Source: Streptomyces sp. TG1A-60
GTDB lineage: Bacteria; Actinomycetota; Actinomycetes; Streptomycetales; Streptomycetaceae
Direction: 5' to 3'
DNA length: 64,000 nt
NCBI RefSeq assembly: GCF_037201975.1
Contig: NZ_CP147520.1
Location: forward strand, 6,572,001 to 6,636,000
Each line of letters begins with the position of its first letter. Position 1 is the stretch's first letter. A program made the position numbers and the translations under genes. The notes beneath the pieces were generated by a model. It was not told the origin of the DNA. It searched no databases and saw only the letters and a list, made by a program, of their open reading frames with translations. Positions 16,306 through 25,428 of the stretch are shown here, piece by piece.

Positions 16306-16964
16306 GCGGGGCTCTTTCGGCAGAGGCTCCTTCGGTACGGGGTGCCGAGGTCGGCCGGCGTATCGGCGTCGGGCTGATGTACGGGCTGTGGAAGCCACGC
16401 GTCCTGGGAGCCTGGCGGGTCCCCACGACCGGTCCGGTGATCCTCGCCGTCAACCACTCCCACAACATCGACGGCCCGATGGTCATGGGCGTGGCACCCC
16501 GCCCGACGCACTTCCTGATCAAGAAGGAGGCGTTCATCGGTCCCCTCGACCCCTTCCTGCTCGGCATCGGGCAGGTGAAGGTGGACCGTTCGACCGCCGA
16601 CCGCGCCGCCATCACCCAGGCGCTCGCCGTCCTGGCGGGCGGCGGAGTGCTGGGCATCTTCCCGGAGGGCACCCGCGGCGAGGGCGACTTCGCCTCGCTG
16701 CGCGCCGGGCTCTCCTACTTCGCCGTGCGCAGCGGAGCGCCGATCGTCCCGGTGGCCGTCCTGGGAAGCACGGAGCGGCGAGGACGGTTGATGAAGGGGC
16801 TGCCCCCGCTGCGCTCCCGCGTCGACGTCGTCTTCGGAGACCCGTTCGAGGCGGGCGACGGCAGCGGACGGCGAACGCGCAAGGCGCTCGACGAGGCCAC
16901 GGAGCGCATCCAGAAGCAGCTCGGCGCACACCTGGAAAACGCCAGGCGGCTCACCGGCCGCTAG
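16302..16964 (+). CDS. plsC: 1-acyl-sn-glycerol-3-phosphate acyltransferase
   Basis: Membrane-associated acyltransferase that makes phosphatidic acid. 220 residues with the HX4D motif NHSHNIDG at about residue 51 and the FPEGTRGEG motif at about residue 119, plus the PIVPVAVLG strand. Start GTG 16302 overlaps the cmk stop; the track's longer frame would run back through cmk. Coupled to cmk; der follows 78 bases later. Confidence 0.9.
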   Translation: MSGALSAEAPSVRGAEVGRRIGVGLMYGLWKPRVLGAWRVPTTGPVILAVNHSHNIDGPMVMGVAPRPTHFLIKKEAFIGPLDPFLLGIGQVKVDRSTADRAAITQALAVLAGGGVLGIFPEGTRGEGDFASLRAGLSYFAVRSGAPIVPVAVLGSTERRGRLMKGLPPLRSRVDVVFGDPFEAGDGSGRRTRKALDEATERIQKQLGAHLENARRLTGR

Positions 16965-17042
16965 GCGACACTGAGTAGTGGATCAGCCGGCGCGACAGCC
17001 GGGCGCTCCACCGATCACCACGATGAACGAGGTACGGACTTC

Positions 17043-18515
17043 ATGAACGACCACACTTCCTCCGAGGGCTCGGCGGAGTACGAGCACGGAGAGCTTGGCG
17101 ACGCCGAGTATGCGGACTTCATGGAGCTCGCCGCGGAAGAGGGCTTCGACCTCGAAGACGTCGAGGGCGCGATCGAGGAGGCCGGCCACGGCCCGCTGCC
17201 CGTCCTCGCCGTCGTGGGCCGCCCGAACGTCGGCAAGTCGACCCTCGTGAACCGCATCATCGGCCGTCGTGAGGCCGTCGTCGAGGACAAGCCCGGCGTC
17301 ACCCGCGACCGTGTCACCTACGAGGCCGAGTGGGCGGGCCGCCGCTTCAAGGTCGTCGACACCGGCGGCTGGGAGCAGGACGTCCTCGGCATCGACGCCT
17401 CCGTCGCCGCCCAGGCCGAGTACGCCATCGAGGCTGCCGACGCGGTCGTCTTCGTCGTCGACGCCAAGGTCGGCCCCACCGACACCGACGAGGCCGTCGT
17501 ACGCCTGCTGCGCAAGGCCGGCAAGCCCGTGGTGCTGTGCGCCAACAAGGTCGACGGCCCGAGCGGCGAGGCCGACGCGTCGTACCTTTGGTCCCTGGGC
17601 CTCGGTGAGCCGCACCCCGTCTCCGCGCTGCACGGCCGCGGCACCGGCGACATGCTGGACGCCGTCCTGGAGGCCCTGCCGGAGGCCCCCGAGCAGAGCT
17701 TCGGCACGGCCGTCGGCGGCCCCCGCCGCATCGCCCTCATCGGCCGCCCGAACGTCGGCAAGTCCTCCCTCCTCAACAAGGTGGCGAACGAGGAGCGCGT
17801 CGTCGTCAACGAGATCGCGGGCACCACCCGTGACCCGGTCGACGAGCTGATCGAACTCGGCGGCGTGACCTGGAAGTTCGTCGACACGGCGGGCATCCGC
17901 AAGCGCGTCCACCTCCAGCAGGGCGCCGACTACTACGCCTCGCTGCGCACCGCCGCCGCCGTCGAGAAGGCGGAGGTGGCCGTCATCCTCATCGACGCCT
18001 CCGAGTCCATCTCGGTCCAGGACCAGCGCATCGTGACGATGGCCGTCGAGGCGGGCCGCGCGATGGTCATCGCCTACAACAAGTGGGACACCCTCGACGA
18101 GGAGCGCCGCTACTACCTGGAGCGGGAGATCGAGACCGAGTTCGGCCAGGTCTCCTGGGCGCCCCGGGTCAATGTCTCGGCGCGCACCGGCCGCCACATG
18201 GAGAAGCTGGTCCCCGCGATCGAGACCGCACTCGCCGGCTGGGAGACCCGCGTCCCCACGGGCCGCCTGAACGCCTTCCTCGGTGAGCTGGTCGCCGCCC
18301 ACCCGCACCCGATCCGGGGCGGCAAGCAGCCCCGCATCCTCTTCGGCACCCAGGCCGGCACCAAGCCCCCGCGCTTCGTCCTCTTCGCCTCGGGCTTCAT
18401 CGAGGCGGGCTACCGCCGCTTCATCGAGCGCCGCCTGCGCGAGGAGTTCGGCTTCGAAGGCACCCCGATCCACATCTCGGTGCGGGTGCGGGAGAAGCGC
18501 GGCAAGAAGAAGTAG
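17043..18515 (+). CDS. der: Ribosome-associated GTPase Der (EngA)
   Basis: Essential 50S assembly GTPase with two tandem G domains. G1 motifs GRPNVGKST (about residue 59) and GRPNVGKSS (about residue 233), the matching DTGG and DTAG switch motifs, NKVDG and NKWD, and a C-terminal KH-like domain ending in basic residues are all present. The first 50 residues are an acidic actinobacterial extension. A 17-bp hairpin 21 bases after the stop closes the operon. Confidence 0.96.
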   Translation: MNDHTSSEGSAEYEHGELGDAEYADFMELAAEEGFDLEDVEGAIEEAGHGPLPVLAVVGRPNVGKSTLVNRIIGRREAVVEDKPGVTRDRVTYEAEWAGRRFKVVDTGGWEQDVLGIDASVAAQAEYAIEAADAVVFVVDAKVGPTDTDEAVVRLLRKAGKPVVLCANKVDGPSGEADASYLWSLGLGEPHPVSALHGRGTGDMLDAVLEALPEAPEQSFGTAVGGPRRIALIGRPNVGKSSLLNKVANEERVVVNEIAGTTRDPVDELIELGGVTWKFVDTAGIRKRVHLQQGADYYASLRTAAAVEKAEVAVILIDASESISVQDQRIVTMAVEAGRAMVIAYNKWDTLDEERRYYLEREIETEFGQVSWAPRVNVSARTGRHMEKLVPAIETALAGWETRVPTGRLNAFLGELVAAHPHPIRGGKQPRILFGTQAGTKPPRFVLFASGFIEAGYRRFIERRLREEFGFEGTPIHISVRVREKRGKKK

Positions 18516-18535
18516 AGGGGCGCAGAACGGACACG

Positions 18536-18573
18536 AAGAGGCGGCCACCCGGTCATCCGGGTGGCCGCCTCTT
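18536..18573 (+). terminator. Strong terminator after der
   Basis: Perfect 17-bp stem, AAGAGGCGGCCACCCGG with its complement, around a TCAT loop. Lies between der and the convergent hypothetical gene, so it can act for both. Confidence 0.85.
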
Positions 18574-18585
18574 GGTGTGCCCGCT

Positions 18586-19050
18586 TCAAAGACCTCGGCG
18601 GGGGCCCGGCGTCAGCGGGGACGGGATGTGGTGCATCCCCGTGGTCCCGGTGGGCATCCGGCCGACCGGCTGCCACACGGCGGTCGTCGTGGCCGTGTGA
18701 CCGGGCTGGGGATCGCGCTGGGTGGCGAGATGCCCCGCCGCGTGCAGGGCACCGAACGAGCCGGAGTTGTACGAGCCCGTACCACGATGGCCGCCTGGGC
18801 CGTGCGGGTTCCCGAACCCCGTGAACCCCAGCTCCTCCTCGCCGTGCCGGTCACCCGGCAGGGTCCGATACGTCCTGACCCACTCCGCGTAGAGCGCGTC
18901 GTAGATGGGCGTGGCCGATGGGCCGCCCGAATGATCCTGAGCCGGCCGCATGGACGGGATCGACTGATAGGACTGGCGGTGGGGAACGTCGTATGCGTGC
19001 ACGTCTGTGCCAACGACCCCGCCCGGGAAGAGATGCGCAACCTCCACCAT
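18586..19050 (-). CDS. Conserved streptomycete hypothetical protein
   Basis: 154 residues, function unknown. A conserved-looking central part contains TPIYDALYAEWVRTYRTLPG and EEELGFTGFG; flanks are rich in Gly, His, Pro and Ser and look disordered. No membrane segment or signal peptide. I recall similar sequences in other streptomycetes but no named domain. Convergent with der across the terminator; its start lies 128 bp from the next minus-strand gene. Confidence 0.65.
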   Translation of the reverse strand: MVEVAHLFPGGVVGTDVHAYDVPHRQSYQSIPSMRPAQDHSGGPSATPIYDALYAEWVRTYRTLPGDRHGEEELGFTGFGNPHGPGGHRGTGSYNSGSFGALHAAGHLATQRDPQPGHTATTTAVWQPVGRMPTGTTGMHHIPSPLTPGPRRGL

Positions 19051-19178
19051 TCAGCCTCCGGTGGGGCCTTGCTTTCAAGGGGGTGCCGGGAACCGTGCGA
19101 CCGGTCGCACGGCCCGTACCCGGCCGGTCGGCGAATGCCTTGCGGCGAGAGTCCGGAGCGGACCCCGAGGCGCGACGA

Positions 19179-19949
19179 TCAGGTGCCGGCCAGCGGCAGA
19201 GTGGCGGCCACCAACTTGCCGTTGGCCGCGGCCTTGTCGAGCGCGTCCCGCAGCAGGTCCTCCCGCGGCTGCCGCCCGATCGACCCCACCGGCGCCGCGA
19301 ACATCAGCACCTGCTGGCGCTTGTTCGCGGCTGCCCGCCACGCGTCGGCGACCTGGAGTGCCTGATGGGCCTGCCACCACGCGACCGGCGAACCACCGGC
19401 GGTCCCCGGCTGCAGGATGGCGTGCAGCTGGCCCATGGCGAGCAGGACGGACCAGCCGTGCAGCACGGGCGGTACGGAGTCGATCCGGGGGAGCGGCATG
19501 AAGCCCTGCTCGATGAGCAGCGGCAGGAAGTCGTCACCCGCGCCGGTCGTGCCCGGCCGGGCGATGGGGGCGGTCGGCTCGACGACCAGCGCGGGGTGCA
19601 ACTCGCCGCCGAGCAGGATCAGTCCGCTGGTGACGCCGAGCACGGCCTGCTCGGGCGCGGCCTGGGCAGGGCTGTCCCCGGCGATGGAACGGGCCGCGCC
19701 CCGCAACTGCTCCTCGGTGACCTGGACGACCTGGGAGGGCAGGCAGGTGGCGTGGGCGAAGGCGAGCACGGCTGTCTCGTCGCCGACGAAGAGGACGGTG
19801 CTGGTGCGCTCCTGCTCGGAGTCCCCCGGGGTGCGGCACGACGTGCAGTCGTAGCCGCCCGGGGCGTTCACTCCGGCGAGCAGCCGGTCGGCTTCTTCGT
19901 CGCCGATCTCGGCGCGTACCTCGTCGCTGACCTCGAGCATGCGCGGCAC
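19179..19949 (-). CDS. Conserved hypothetical protein with CxxC motif
   Basis: 256 residues, not recognised. It begins MPRMLEVSDEVRAEIGDEEADRLL and has a CTSC motif near residue 33, then strands such as TVLFVGDETAVLAFAHATC and LVVEPTAPI, suggesting a cytoplasmic alpha/beta protein. The C-terminal half (residues 150-256) has a hydrophobic, Trp-containing part WWQAHQALQVADAWR. GTG 19949 is favoured by GAGGAG five to six bases upstream; the longer reading adds an unlikely His/Pro tail. May form a unit with the following hypothetical gene. Confidence 0.7.
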   Translation of the reverse strand: MPRMLEVSDEVRAEIGDEEADRLLAGVNAPGGYDCTSCRTPGDSEQERTSTVLFVGDETAVLAFAHATCLPSQVVQVTEEQLRGAARSIAGDSPAQAAPEQAVLGVTSGLILLGGELHPALVVEPTAPIARPGTTGAGDDFLPLLIEQGFMPLPRIDSVPPVLHGWSVLLAMGQLHAILQPGTAGGSPVAWWQAHQALQVADAWRAAANKRQQVLMFAAPVGSIGRQPREDLLRDALDKAAANGKLVAATLPLAGT

Positions 19950-20251
19950 GGGTGGCTCCTCGGGATGCGGTGCGTGTCGGTGCCGGGCAACGCCCGGCCC
20001 ATGAGCGCGGAGGTTCCGGCTCATGAAGGAGACAACGGGCGATCTGTGGCCGGAGTCACGCTCGACGACGAACGGAATCGAACCAACCGGCGTGCGGGGC
20101 GGCTCCCCGGGTGGAACCGGTCACTTCTTGTCAACTTCCTTGATTGTCGAGGAAGTTGAGGCGGTGAAGTGGGTCACGGGTCACCAGGCCGCCTGGTTGA
20201 CAAATCCGGAAATCAGGGAATGAAATGGGTGGCTGGAAATAGCTGCTACGC
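19950..20251. other. Gene-free region with nested inverted repeats
   Basis: About 300 bp without a credible gene. TCAACTTCCT (20131-20140) pairs with AGGAAGTTGA (20150-20159), and a wider pair TTGTCAAC (20129-20136) / GTTGACAA (20196-20203) encloses it. Possible operator or terminator; nothing else seen. Confidence 0.5.
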
Positions 20252-20860
20252 ATGGTCGACTTCGCGCTGCCCGACTTCCGCGCCGCCGCCGACATCCAGG
20301 AGCAGGGCGCCGAACTGGTCTTCGACGCCATCGACGGCCTGGCAACGCCCGGCTCTGCCGGGCGATGGACGAGGCCGGCGCCGATGTCACGCCCAAGGTC
20401 ACCAACGTCCGGAACCGGACCTCCACGGTCGCAGAAGGACTACAGGGGCGCCCCGCGGCTGCCGCAACGCCCTGTGGGCCACCGGGTTCAGTCGCGACCA
20501 CGCGGACACCGGCGACGAGGTGCGGGAGTTCCGGGACGCGTCCAAGGCGCTGAAGGCGCACTCCCGGTTGCGGCTGGAGGGGTGGGGGCGGCGATGTGGT
20601 TCACGGACGCGGCGAGATCGTGCGCCGGGAGCCGGGACGGCGTCACGCGCGTGTGTGTCGACCGTTTCATGAACCGCGCCGAGCCCGACACCGCCGACGG
20701 ACTGCTCGTCCCCGTCCGCTTTGAACGGCTCGCCGAGCCATCGAAGGCCCGCAGGACCTGTCTGTCCGTGGCGCGCCGGCAGGACGGCGAGGGGTGGGTG
20801 AGCCAGGAGGACATGAACGACAACTGCTTCGACGTACCGCAACTCCCTTACCAGCCCTGA
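20252..20860 (+). pseudogene. Degraded unidentified gene
   Basis: Protein-like segments appear in successive frames: MVDFALPDFRAAADIQEQ and ELVFDAIDGLA from 20252, then a second frame with RAMDEAGADVTPKVTNVRN, a third with WATGFSRDHADTGDEVREFR, and back to the first with RFMNRAEPDTADGLLVPVRF up to the stop at 20860. Each segment has normal codon bias but none is long alone, which is what a gene broken by several small indels looks like. I cannot name the original protein. Confidence 0.4.
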
Positions 20861-20978
20861 CGCGTTGGGCGGCGAACAGGTTCCCTCTCCCGGCTACCGA
20901 TCGCGCAACTGTTCCAAAACGAGTTGGTGATGCCGTCCAACCCTTCTCCTGTATCCGGGGTCTGACCGTGTGGTGGTG

Positions 20979-21023
20979 GACCAGCACCGCCACAGATGGA
21001 TGACCAGCACCGCCACAGATGGA
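20979..21023. repeat. Two tandem 22-bp copies, period 23
   Basis: The 22-base unit beginning GACCAGCACCGCC occurs at 20979-21000 and again, without mismatch, at 21002-21023. It ends 31 bases before the glycosyltransferase start, so it lies in the promoter or leader of that gene. Confidence 0.85.
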
Positions 21024-21054
21024 CGACCGGAGAAACAGGGGGTTCGGGGGACGC

Positions 21055-22320
21055 ATGCACATTTCCTTCCTGATACACAACGCGTACGGAATCGGGGGAA
21101 CGATCCGCACGACGTGCAACCTGGCGAACACCCTGGCCGAACAGCACGACGTGGAGATCGTCTCCGTCTTCCGCCACCGAGACGAGCCGGTCTTCGACGT
21201 GGACCCGAGGGTCCGGCTGCGTGGACTCGTCGACATCCGGGAGGGCGGCGCCGACAGGGACCATGCCGACCTGCGGCGCCCCGCCAGGGTCTTCCCGCGA
21301 GCCGAGGGCCGCTACCACCAGTACAGCGCCCTGACCGACCGGCGCGTCGCCGAGCACCTCGCCTCGGTCGACGCGGACGTCCTGGTCGGCACCCGGCCCG
21401 GACTGAACGTGCACATGGCCCGGCAGACCCGCCACGGCCCGATCCGGGTCGGCCAGGAGCACCTCACGCTCGACAGCCACTCCCCGGCCCTGCGCGCCAC
21501 CCTGCGCGGCGTCTACCCGCGGCTCGACGCGCTCACCACGACCACCGAGGCGGACGCGCGCGCGTACGGCTCGAAGATGCGGCTGCCGGGCGTCCGCCTG
21601 CAGGCCGTGCCCAATCCGGTGCCCCCGCCGGGCGTCGACCCCGCCGACGGCACCGGCAAGTGGGTCGTCGCCGCCGGACGGCTCGCCCCCGTCAAGCGCT
21701 ACGACCTGCTCGTCAAGGCCTTCGACAAGGTGCGCGACGAGCAGCCCGAATGGCGGCTGCGGATCTACGGCGGCGGCAAGCAGAAGGACAAACTCCGCGC
21801 CCTCATCGACAGACTGGGCCTCTACAACCACGTCTATCTGATGGGCCCCGCCAACCCCATCGAACCCGAGTGGGCCAAGGGTTCCGTCGCCGCCGTCACC
21901 TCCAGCCTGGAGTCCTTCGGCATGACCATCGTCGAGGCCATGCGCTGTGGCCTGCCCGTGGTCTCCACGAACTGCCCCCACGGCCCCGGCGAGATCATCG
22001 ACGACGGCGTCGACGGCCGCCTGGTCGAGGTCGGCAGCGTCCAGGCCATCGCCGACGGTCTCCTCGAACTGATCAACGACGACGACAAGCGGCAGCGGAT
22101 GGCCCACGCCGCGCTCAAGGACTCCGAGCGCTTCGACCCGTCCCGCATCGCCGAGCGCTACGAGACGCTCTTCGGCGACCTCACGGCGCGCGGCGCCGTC
22201 TCGTCGTCGGTGGGCCGCATGCGCGGCTCCCTGCACCGCACGCGAGGGGCGCTGCTGGGCCAGGCGTACGCCGTTCGGGATGCCGGACGTTCCGCTTTCA
22301 AGAGGGCGCGTACCGCATGA
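21055..22320 (+). CDS. Glycosyltransferase, GT4 (GT-B fold)
   Basis: A 421-residue retaining glycosyltransferase, probably using a nucleotide-sugar on the cytoplasmic side. It begins MHISFLIHNAYGIGGTIRT (acceptor-site loop). The sugar-nucleotide domain has VVAAGRLAPVKRYDLL, IYGGGKQKDKL, and the EX7E motif ESFGMTIVEAMRCGLPVVS. Start ATG 21055 follows GGGGG. Its stop overlaps the next gene (ATGA). The acceptor is unknown; the family serves wall polymers, lipids and exopolysaccharides. Confidence 0.88.
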   Translation: MHISFLIHNAYGIGGTIRTTCNLANTLAEQHDVEIVSVFRHRDEPVFDVDPRVRLRGLVDIREGGADRDHADLRRPARVFPRAEGRYHQYSALTDRRVAEHLASVDADVLVGTRPGLNVHMARQTRHGPIRVGQEHLTLDSHSPALRATLRGVYPRLDALTTTTEADARAYGSKMRLPGVRLQAVPNPVPPPGVDPADGTGKWVVAAGRLAPVKRYDLLVKAFDKVRDEQPEWRLRIYGGGKQKDKLRALIDRLGLYNHVYLMGPANPIEPEWAKGSVAAVTSSLESFGMTIVEAMRCGLPVVSTNCPHGPGEIIDDGVDGRLVEVGSVQAIADGLLELINDDDKRQRMAHAALKDSERFDPSRIAERYETLFGDLTARGAVSSSVGRMRGSLHRTRGALLGQAYAVRDAGRSAFKRARTA

Positions 22321-23153
22321 CGACCCTGGCCCCGCAGCAGCCCACGCACCGTGACGACGAGGAGGACACCGCCACGTCCCCGCGCACCGATTGTGTCGCC
22401 GACTTCGCAGGCGGCCTGACCTTCGAGATCACCGACCGCGGCGGGTCCGGCCCCGCCCACGTGGTCCTCTGCCGCCGCGCCGGCGAGCAGGAGGTGCGCC
22501 TGCCGCTCACCCCGGCCGGCGACGGCTGCCTGAGGGCCGCGCTGCCCGGCGGCGTGGACGTCCCCGAGGGCCGCTGGGACGCCTACCTCCAGGTGGCCGA
22601 CGACGAGCCGCGACGGCTGTCCCCAGGCCTCAACGACCTGCGCTCCCTCGTCGACCGAGCCCCCACCCCCACCGCGGACCGGGTCGCCGTCCGCATCCCG
22701 TACGGCACCAAGCACGGCAACCTCACCATCCGCAGCTGGGAGCGCTCCCCGCACGCCGAGGCCGGCGAACTCCACATCGGCGGCGGCGAGCTGGAGGTGA
22801 CTCTCCAGGCTTACGGTGCCGCCCCCGCCCCCGACGCGTACGCCGAACTCACCGACCGGGAGGGAACCGCATCCGCCCTACGGGCCGGCCTAACCTCCGA
22901 CGACCGGGGCGGCCTCCGCTTCACCGTGGCCTACGGCGACCTGCGGCCCGGCACCTGGGACCTGTGGCTGCGCCCCCAGGGTGAGACCGGCCCGCGCGTG
23001 CGCATCGCGCGGCTGCTCGACGACATCGTCGACAAGATCCCCGTCTTCGTCTATCCCAAGACCCGCGTCGAGACCGAGCACGGCCCGGTGGAGGCCAGGC
23101 CCCACTACACGGTCGACAACGACCTGTCCGTCACGGTCGTCGCCGTGGACTGA
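22317..23153 (+). CDS. Hypothetical beta-rich partner of the GT4 glycosyltransferase
   Basis: 278 residues, not recognised. After 30 charged residues come two repeats of a beta-sandwich-like pattern: one around LTFEITDRGG...GRWDAYLQVAD, another around LRFTVAYGDLRPGTWDLWL. The matching GRWDAYL and GTWDLWL ends suggest an internal duplication. It has no signal peptide, so it probably works in the cytoplasm with the glycosyltransferase that it overlaps by ATGA. A perfect 21-bp hairpin ends the two-gene operon. Confidence 0.75.
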   Translation: MTTLAPQQPTHRDDEEDTATSPRTDCVADFAGGLTFEITDRGGSGPAHVVLCRRAGEQEVRLPLTPAGDGCLRAALPGGVDVPEGRWDAYLQVADDEPRRLSPGLNDLRSLVDRAPTPTADRVAVRIPYGTKHGNLTIRSWERSPHAEAGELHIGGGELEVTLQAYGAAPAPDAYAELTDREGTASALRAGLTSDDRGGLRFTVAYGDLRPGTWDLWLRPQGETGPRVRIARLLDDIVDKIPVFVYPKTRVETEHGPVEARPHYTVDNDLSVTVVAVD

Positions 23154-23161
23154 GCGGAGGT

Positions 23162-23209
23162 CCGGCGGTCGAGGGCAGGTCGAGGACGCGACCTGCCCTC
23201 GACCGCCGG
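23162..23209 (+). terminator. Perfect 21-bp hairpin terminator
   Basis: Left arm 23162-23182 starts CCGGCGGTCGAGGG, right arm 23189-23209 is its exact complement, loop AGGACG. Begins 8 bases after the preceding stop codon. Confidence 0.9.
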
Positions 23210-23221
23210 CGGACTCGCCCC

Positions 23222-23480
23222 ATGGTGGAGTCCTCGGCACGGCTGCTGAGGCTGCTCTCGCTGCTGCGGGCCCACCGGGAATGGTCCGGCTCCGAGTCGC
23301 CCGACCGGCTCGGGGCCACCCCGCGCACGGTCCGCCGGGACGTGGACCGGGCTGCTCGAACGGGGCGGTCCCGTCAACGTCGGCCCCGGCGCGGGCGGCG
23401 GCCACCAGCTCGGCGCCGGGGCCGGACTGCGTCCCTGCGCCACCCTCGGTGCCCAGCCGGTGCCGCGCCAGGCCGCCCAC
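23222..23480 (+). pseudogene. Truncated, frameshifted HTH/WYL-type transcriptional regulator
   Basis: The first 40 codons read like the N-terminus of YafY/PafC-type regulators: SARLLRLLSLLRAHREWSG, then RLGATPRTVRRDVDR, a helix-turn-helix. Near 23345 the homology passes into another frame, GGPVNVGPGAGGGHQLGAG, the usual wing of these proteins, and then ends; the WYL domain is absent. So the gene carries at least one frameshift and a large 3' deletion. Confidence 0.7.
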
Positions 23481-23839
23481 AGCATCGGACGGTCGGCCTT
23501 CTTGTGGTCCGCGCATACGGGGGAAGTGTGCGGGAACAGCGTATTTCCCGTGTGGTACCGACTTTCGGGAGTCCGTCCGGGAATCGGAGGGAAAAGGCCG
23601 GACACGAACCCGGCACGCGGCCTCTCGGAATCCTTTTCGACGGGCCGTTCGAGAGGGTGCCGAACTGGCCCGGAATTTACGTTCGGCAGCGCTCCAAAGG
23701 CGTACGGAACCGCTCGTACGTGTGACGGCCCGTTGCGCCGTCGGTGGATGTCGGGGCGGCCGGGACGCGTGTTGTCGTTCTGTGACAGAAGCGTGACCGT
23801 GGGAGGACAAGGGGCTCTCGGCGGCCTAACGTGGCGGCC
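23481..23839. other. Gene-free stretch after the regulator remnant
   Basis: About 360 bp. Short frames in both strands lack coding bias or recognisable motifs. A TAACGT hexamer at 23827-23832 lies just before the following small gene and may be its -10 element. Confidence 0.5.
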
Positions 23840-24055
23840 ATGGCACCCATTCCGCACCGCCCCGAAGAACCCCAGGACGACCCCGACGCGTACGTCGGAC
23901 TGGAAGCGCCGAGCGCCGAGCGCCGTGCCCGGGAGCGCGGCTGGTCCACCGTCAGAACGCTGCCGCCGGGCGCGATCATCACCATGGAGTACCGCTTCGG
24001 ACGGCTGAACTTCGAGGTCGAGGAGGGCCGGGTGAAGCGCGCCTGGAAGGGCTGA
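23840..24055 (+). CDS. Small I78-type peptidase inhibitor family protein
   Basis: 71 residues. The C-terminal half, TVRTLPPGAIITMEY...RLNFEVEEGRV, follows the I78 pattern (hydrophobic-PG-T-RLN-hydrophobic-D/E). No signal peptide, as in most streptomycete members, so whether it inhibits a protease is doubtful. ATG 23840 has no Shine-Dalgarno but a TAACGT box 7-13 bases ahead, suggesting a leaderless mRNA. Followed by a 20-bp hairpin shared with the convergent PAP2 gene. Confidence 0.75.
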   Translation: MAPIPHRPEEPQDDPDAYVGLEAPSAERRARERGWSTVRTLPPGAIITMEYRFGRLNFEVEEGRVKRAWKG

Positions 24056-24079
24056 GTCCGACCGCCGTCCGGACCGGGA

Positions 24080-24120
24080 CGGGCGAGGGCCCGGCTCGTC
24101 ACGAGCCGGGCCCTCGCCCG
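24080..24120. terminator. Bidirectional 20-bp hairpin terminator
   Basis: 24080-24099 (CGGGCGAGGG...) is exactly complementary to 24101-24120. It lies between convergent genes and can serve both. Confidence 0.88.
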
Positions 24121-24159
24121 CGGGGGATGGGTGGTGCGTACCGGCCCCGCGGTCTCGTG

Positions 24160-25188
24160 TCAGCCGCCCGCGACCGGCCGGGCCGAGGCCGTGTTCCGTG
24201 CGACCCGGTCCGCGTGGGGTGGTCGGCGGGTACCGATCGGGGTCATCGGGGCCCGCTCCGACCTGGTCAGATGCGGTCCGGACGGCAGATGCAGCGGCAC
24301 GATCGGGGCATGGGCGGCACGGGCCGCGATGCCGGTGTCACGGACGCTCGCGGGCTCGTCCCCGGGCGCCCGCAGCGAGGCCGTGCACACGGGGGTGGGT
24401 GTCGGCGCGGGGGTCGCCGCCGGCAGCGCACCACGGTCGCGCCAGATGTCCCGCAGCGAGAAGATCCACGCTTCGGCGCGGGCGATCAGCGGCTCGAACC
24501 AGGGCAGCGCCAGCAGGATCAGCAGACCGGCGGCCCAGCCCAGCAGGACGTCGCTCAACCAGTGCGTACCGAGGTAGACCGTGGTGAGGCCGACGCCGAG
24601 CGAGGTCACGGCGGACAGTGCGGACAGCCAGCGTCTGGCCCTCGGCGTCGACGCCAGATAGGCCAGGATGCCCCAGGTCACCACGGCGTTGGCGGTGTGG
24701 CCCGAAGGAAATATGTCGCCGCCCAGCCACATCTCGTTGGAGCCGATCTCGGTGGCGTAGTGCGGACCGAGTCTGCCCATGCCGAGCTTGGCGGCGCCGA
24801 CGGTGATGTTCAGCAGCAGCAGCGAGACGCCGAGTGCGAGCATCGGGCGCAGGGTGTGCTGTCTCCAGGAGCGCCAGCCCAGCCAGGCGGCGACCATCAC
24901 GGCGGTGGGGCCGCGCTGGCCCAGGACGACGTAGTAGTCGAGGAACGCGTGGATCTCCGGCCACTGCTGGTACGGCCGGAAGAACATGATCTGCCAGTCG
25001 AGCCGCACCAGCCAGGACGTGATGATCACGGCCCACACGATGGCGACGTAGAAGGCCAGGGTGGAGGAGAACAGCACCACCCTGTGCCGGGTCATCCCTG
25101 GCACATCGATGTGGGCCGGCCGTTCCGGCTCGCGGTCCAGCCTGGAGAAGACCCGGTCCAGACGGGTCGGGTTTCGTTCGGTACGCAC
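24160..25188 (-). CDS. PAP2-family membrane phosphatase
   Basis: 342 residues with six hydrophobic segments in residues 35-240. The phosphatase motifs are KLGMGRLGP, PSGHTAN (about residue 159) and GTHWLSDVLLG, giving the conserved Arg, two His and Asp. Such enzymes dephosphorylate lipid pyrophosphates or phosphatidate at the outer face. The C-terminal 100 residues are Pro/Ala/Arg-rich and cytoplasmic, with no domain. Starts at GTG 25188. Its upstream neighbour on the same strand is a polyprenyl-sugar-type mannosyltransferase, compatible with polyprenyl phosphate recycling. Confidence 0.88.
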   Translation of the reverse strand: MRTERNPTRLDRVFSRLDREPERPAHIDVPGMTRHRVVLFSSTLAFYVAIVWAVIITSWLVRLDWQIMFFRPYQQWPEIHAFLDYYVVLGQRGPTAVMVAAWLGWRSWRQHTLRPMLALGVSLLLLNITVGAAKLGMGRLGPHYATEIGSNEMWLGGDIFPSGHTANAVVTWGILAYLASTPRARRWLSALSAVTSLGVGLTTVYLGTHWLSDVLLGWAAGLLILLALPWFEPLIARAEAWIFSLRDIWRDRGALPAATPAPTPTPVCTASLRAPGDEPASVRDTGIAARAAHAPIVPLHLPSGPHLTRSERAPMTPIGTRRPPHADRVARNTASARPVAGG

Positions 25189-25428
25189 TCAATCGACGTT
25201 ACAGCGAGTGAGCTCGGACGCGGCGTGAATCACCGGCTTTGTGATGACGCCGTGATGTGGCATTGCTCTCATATTGATGTTTATTTCTGCTGAATGATGA
25301 ATCGTCGCGGACGCTCCGTCTGTAATTCCATGACTCAATGCGGGGTGTCGGTTTTACGGGCCTTTTAATTCGTTCACCGAATGCTCGCGTGGAATTAGCC
25401 CGGCCGCTCGCCGTGTGTCACGGGCCGG
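25189..25428. other. AT-rich promoter region before the PAP2 gene
   Basis: 240 bp, far more AT-rich than its surroundings (for example ATTGATGTTTATTTC at about 25273). No gene is seen. Probably holds the PAP2 promoter; the base composition may also mark foreign or binding-protein-coated DNA. Confidence 0.45.
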
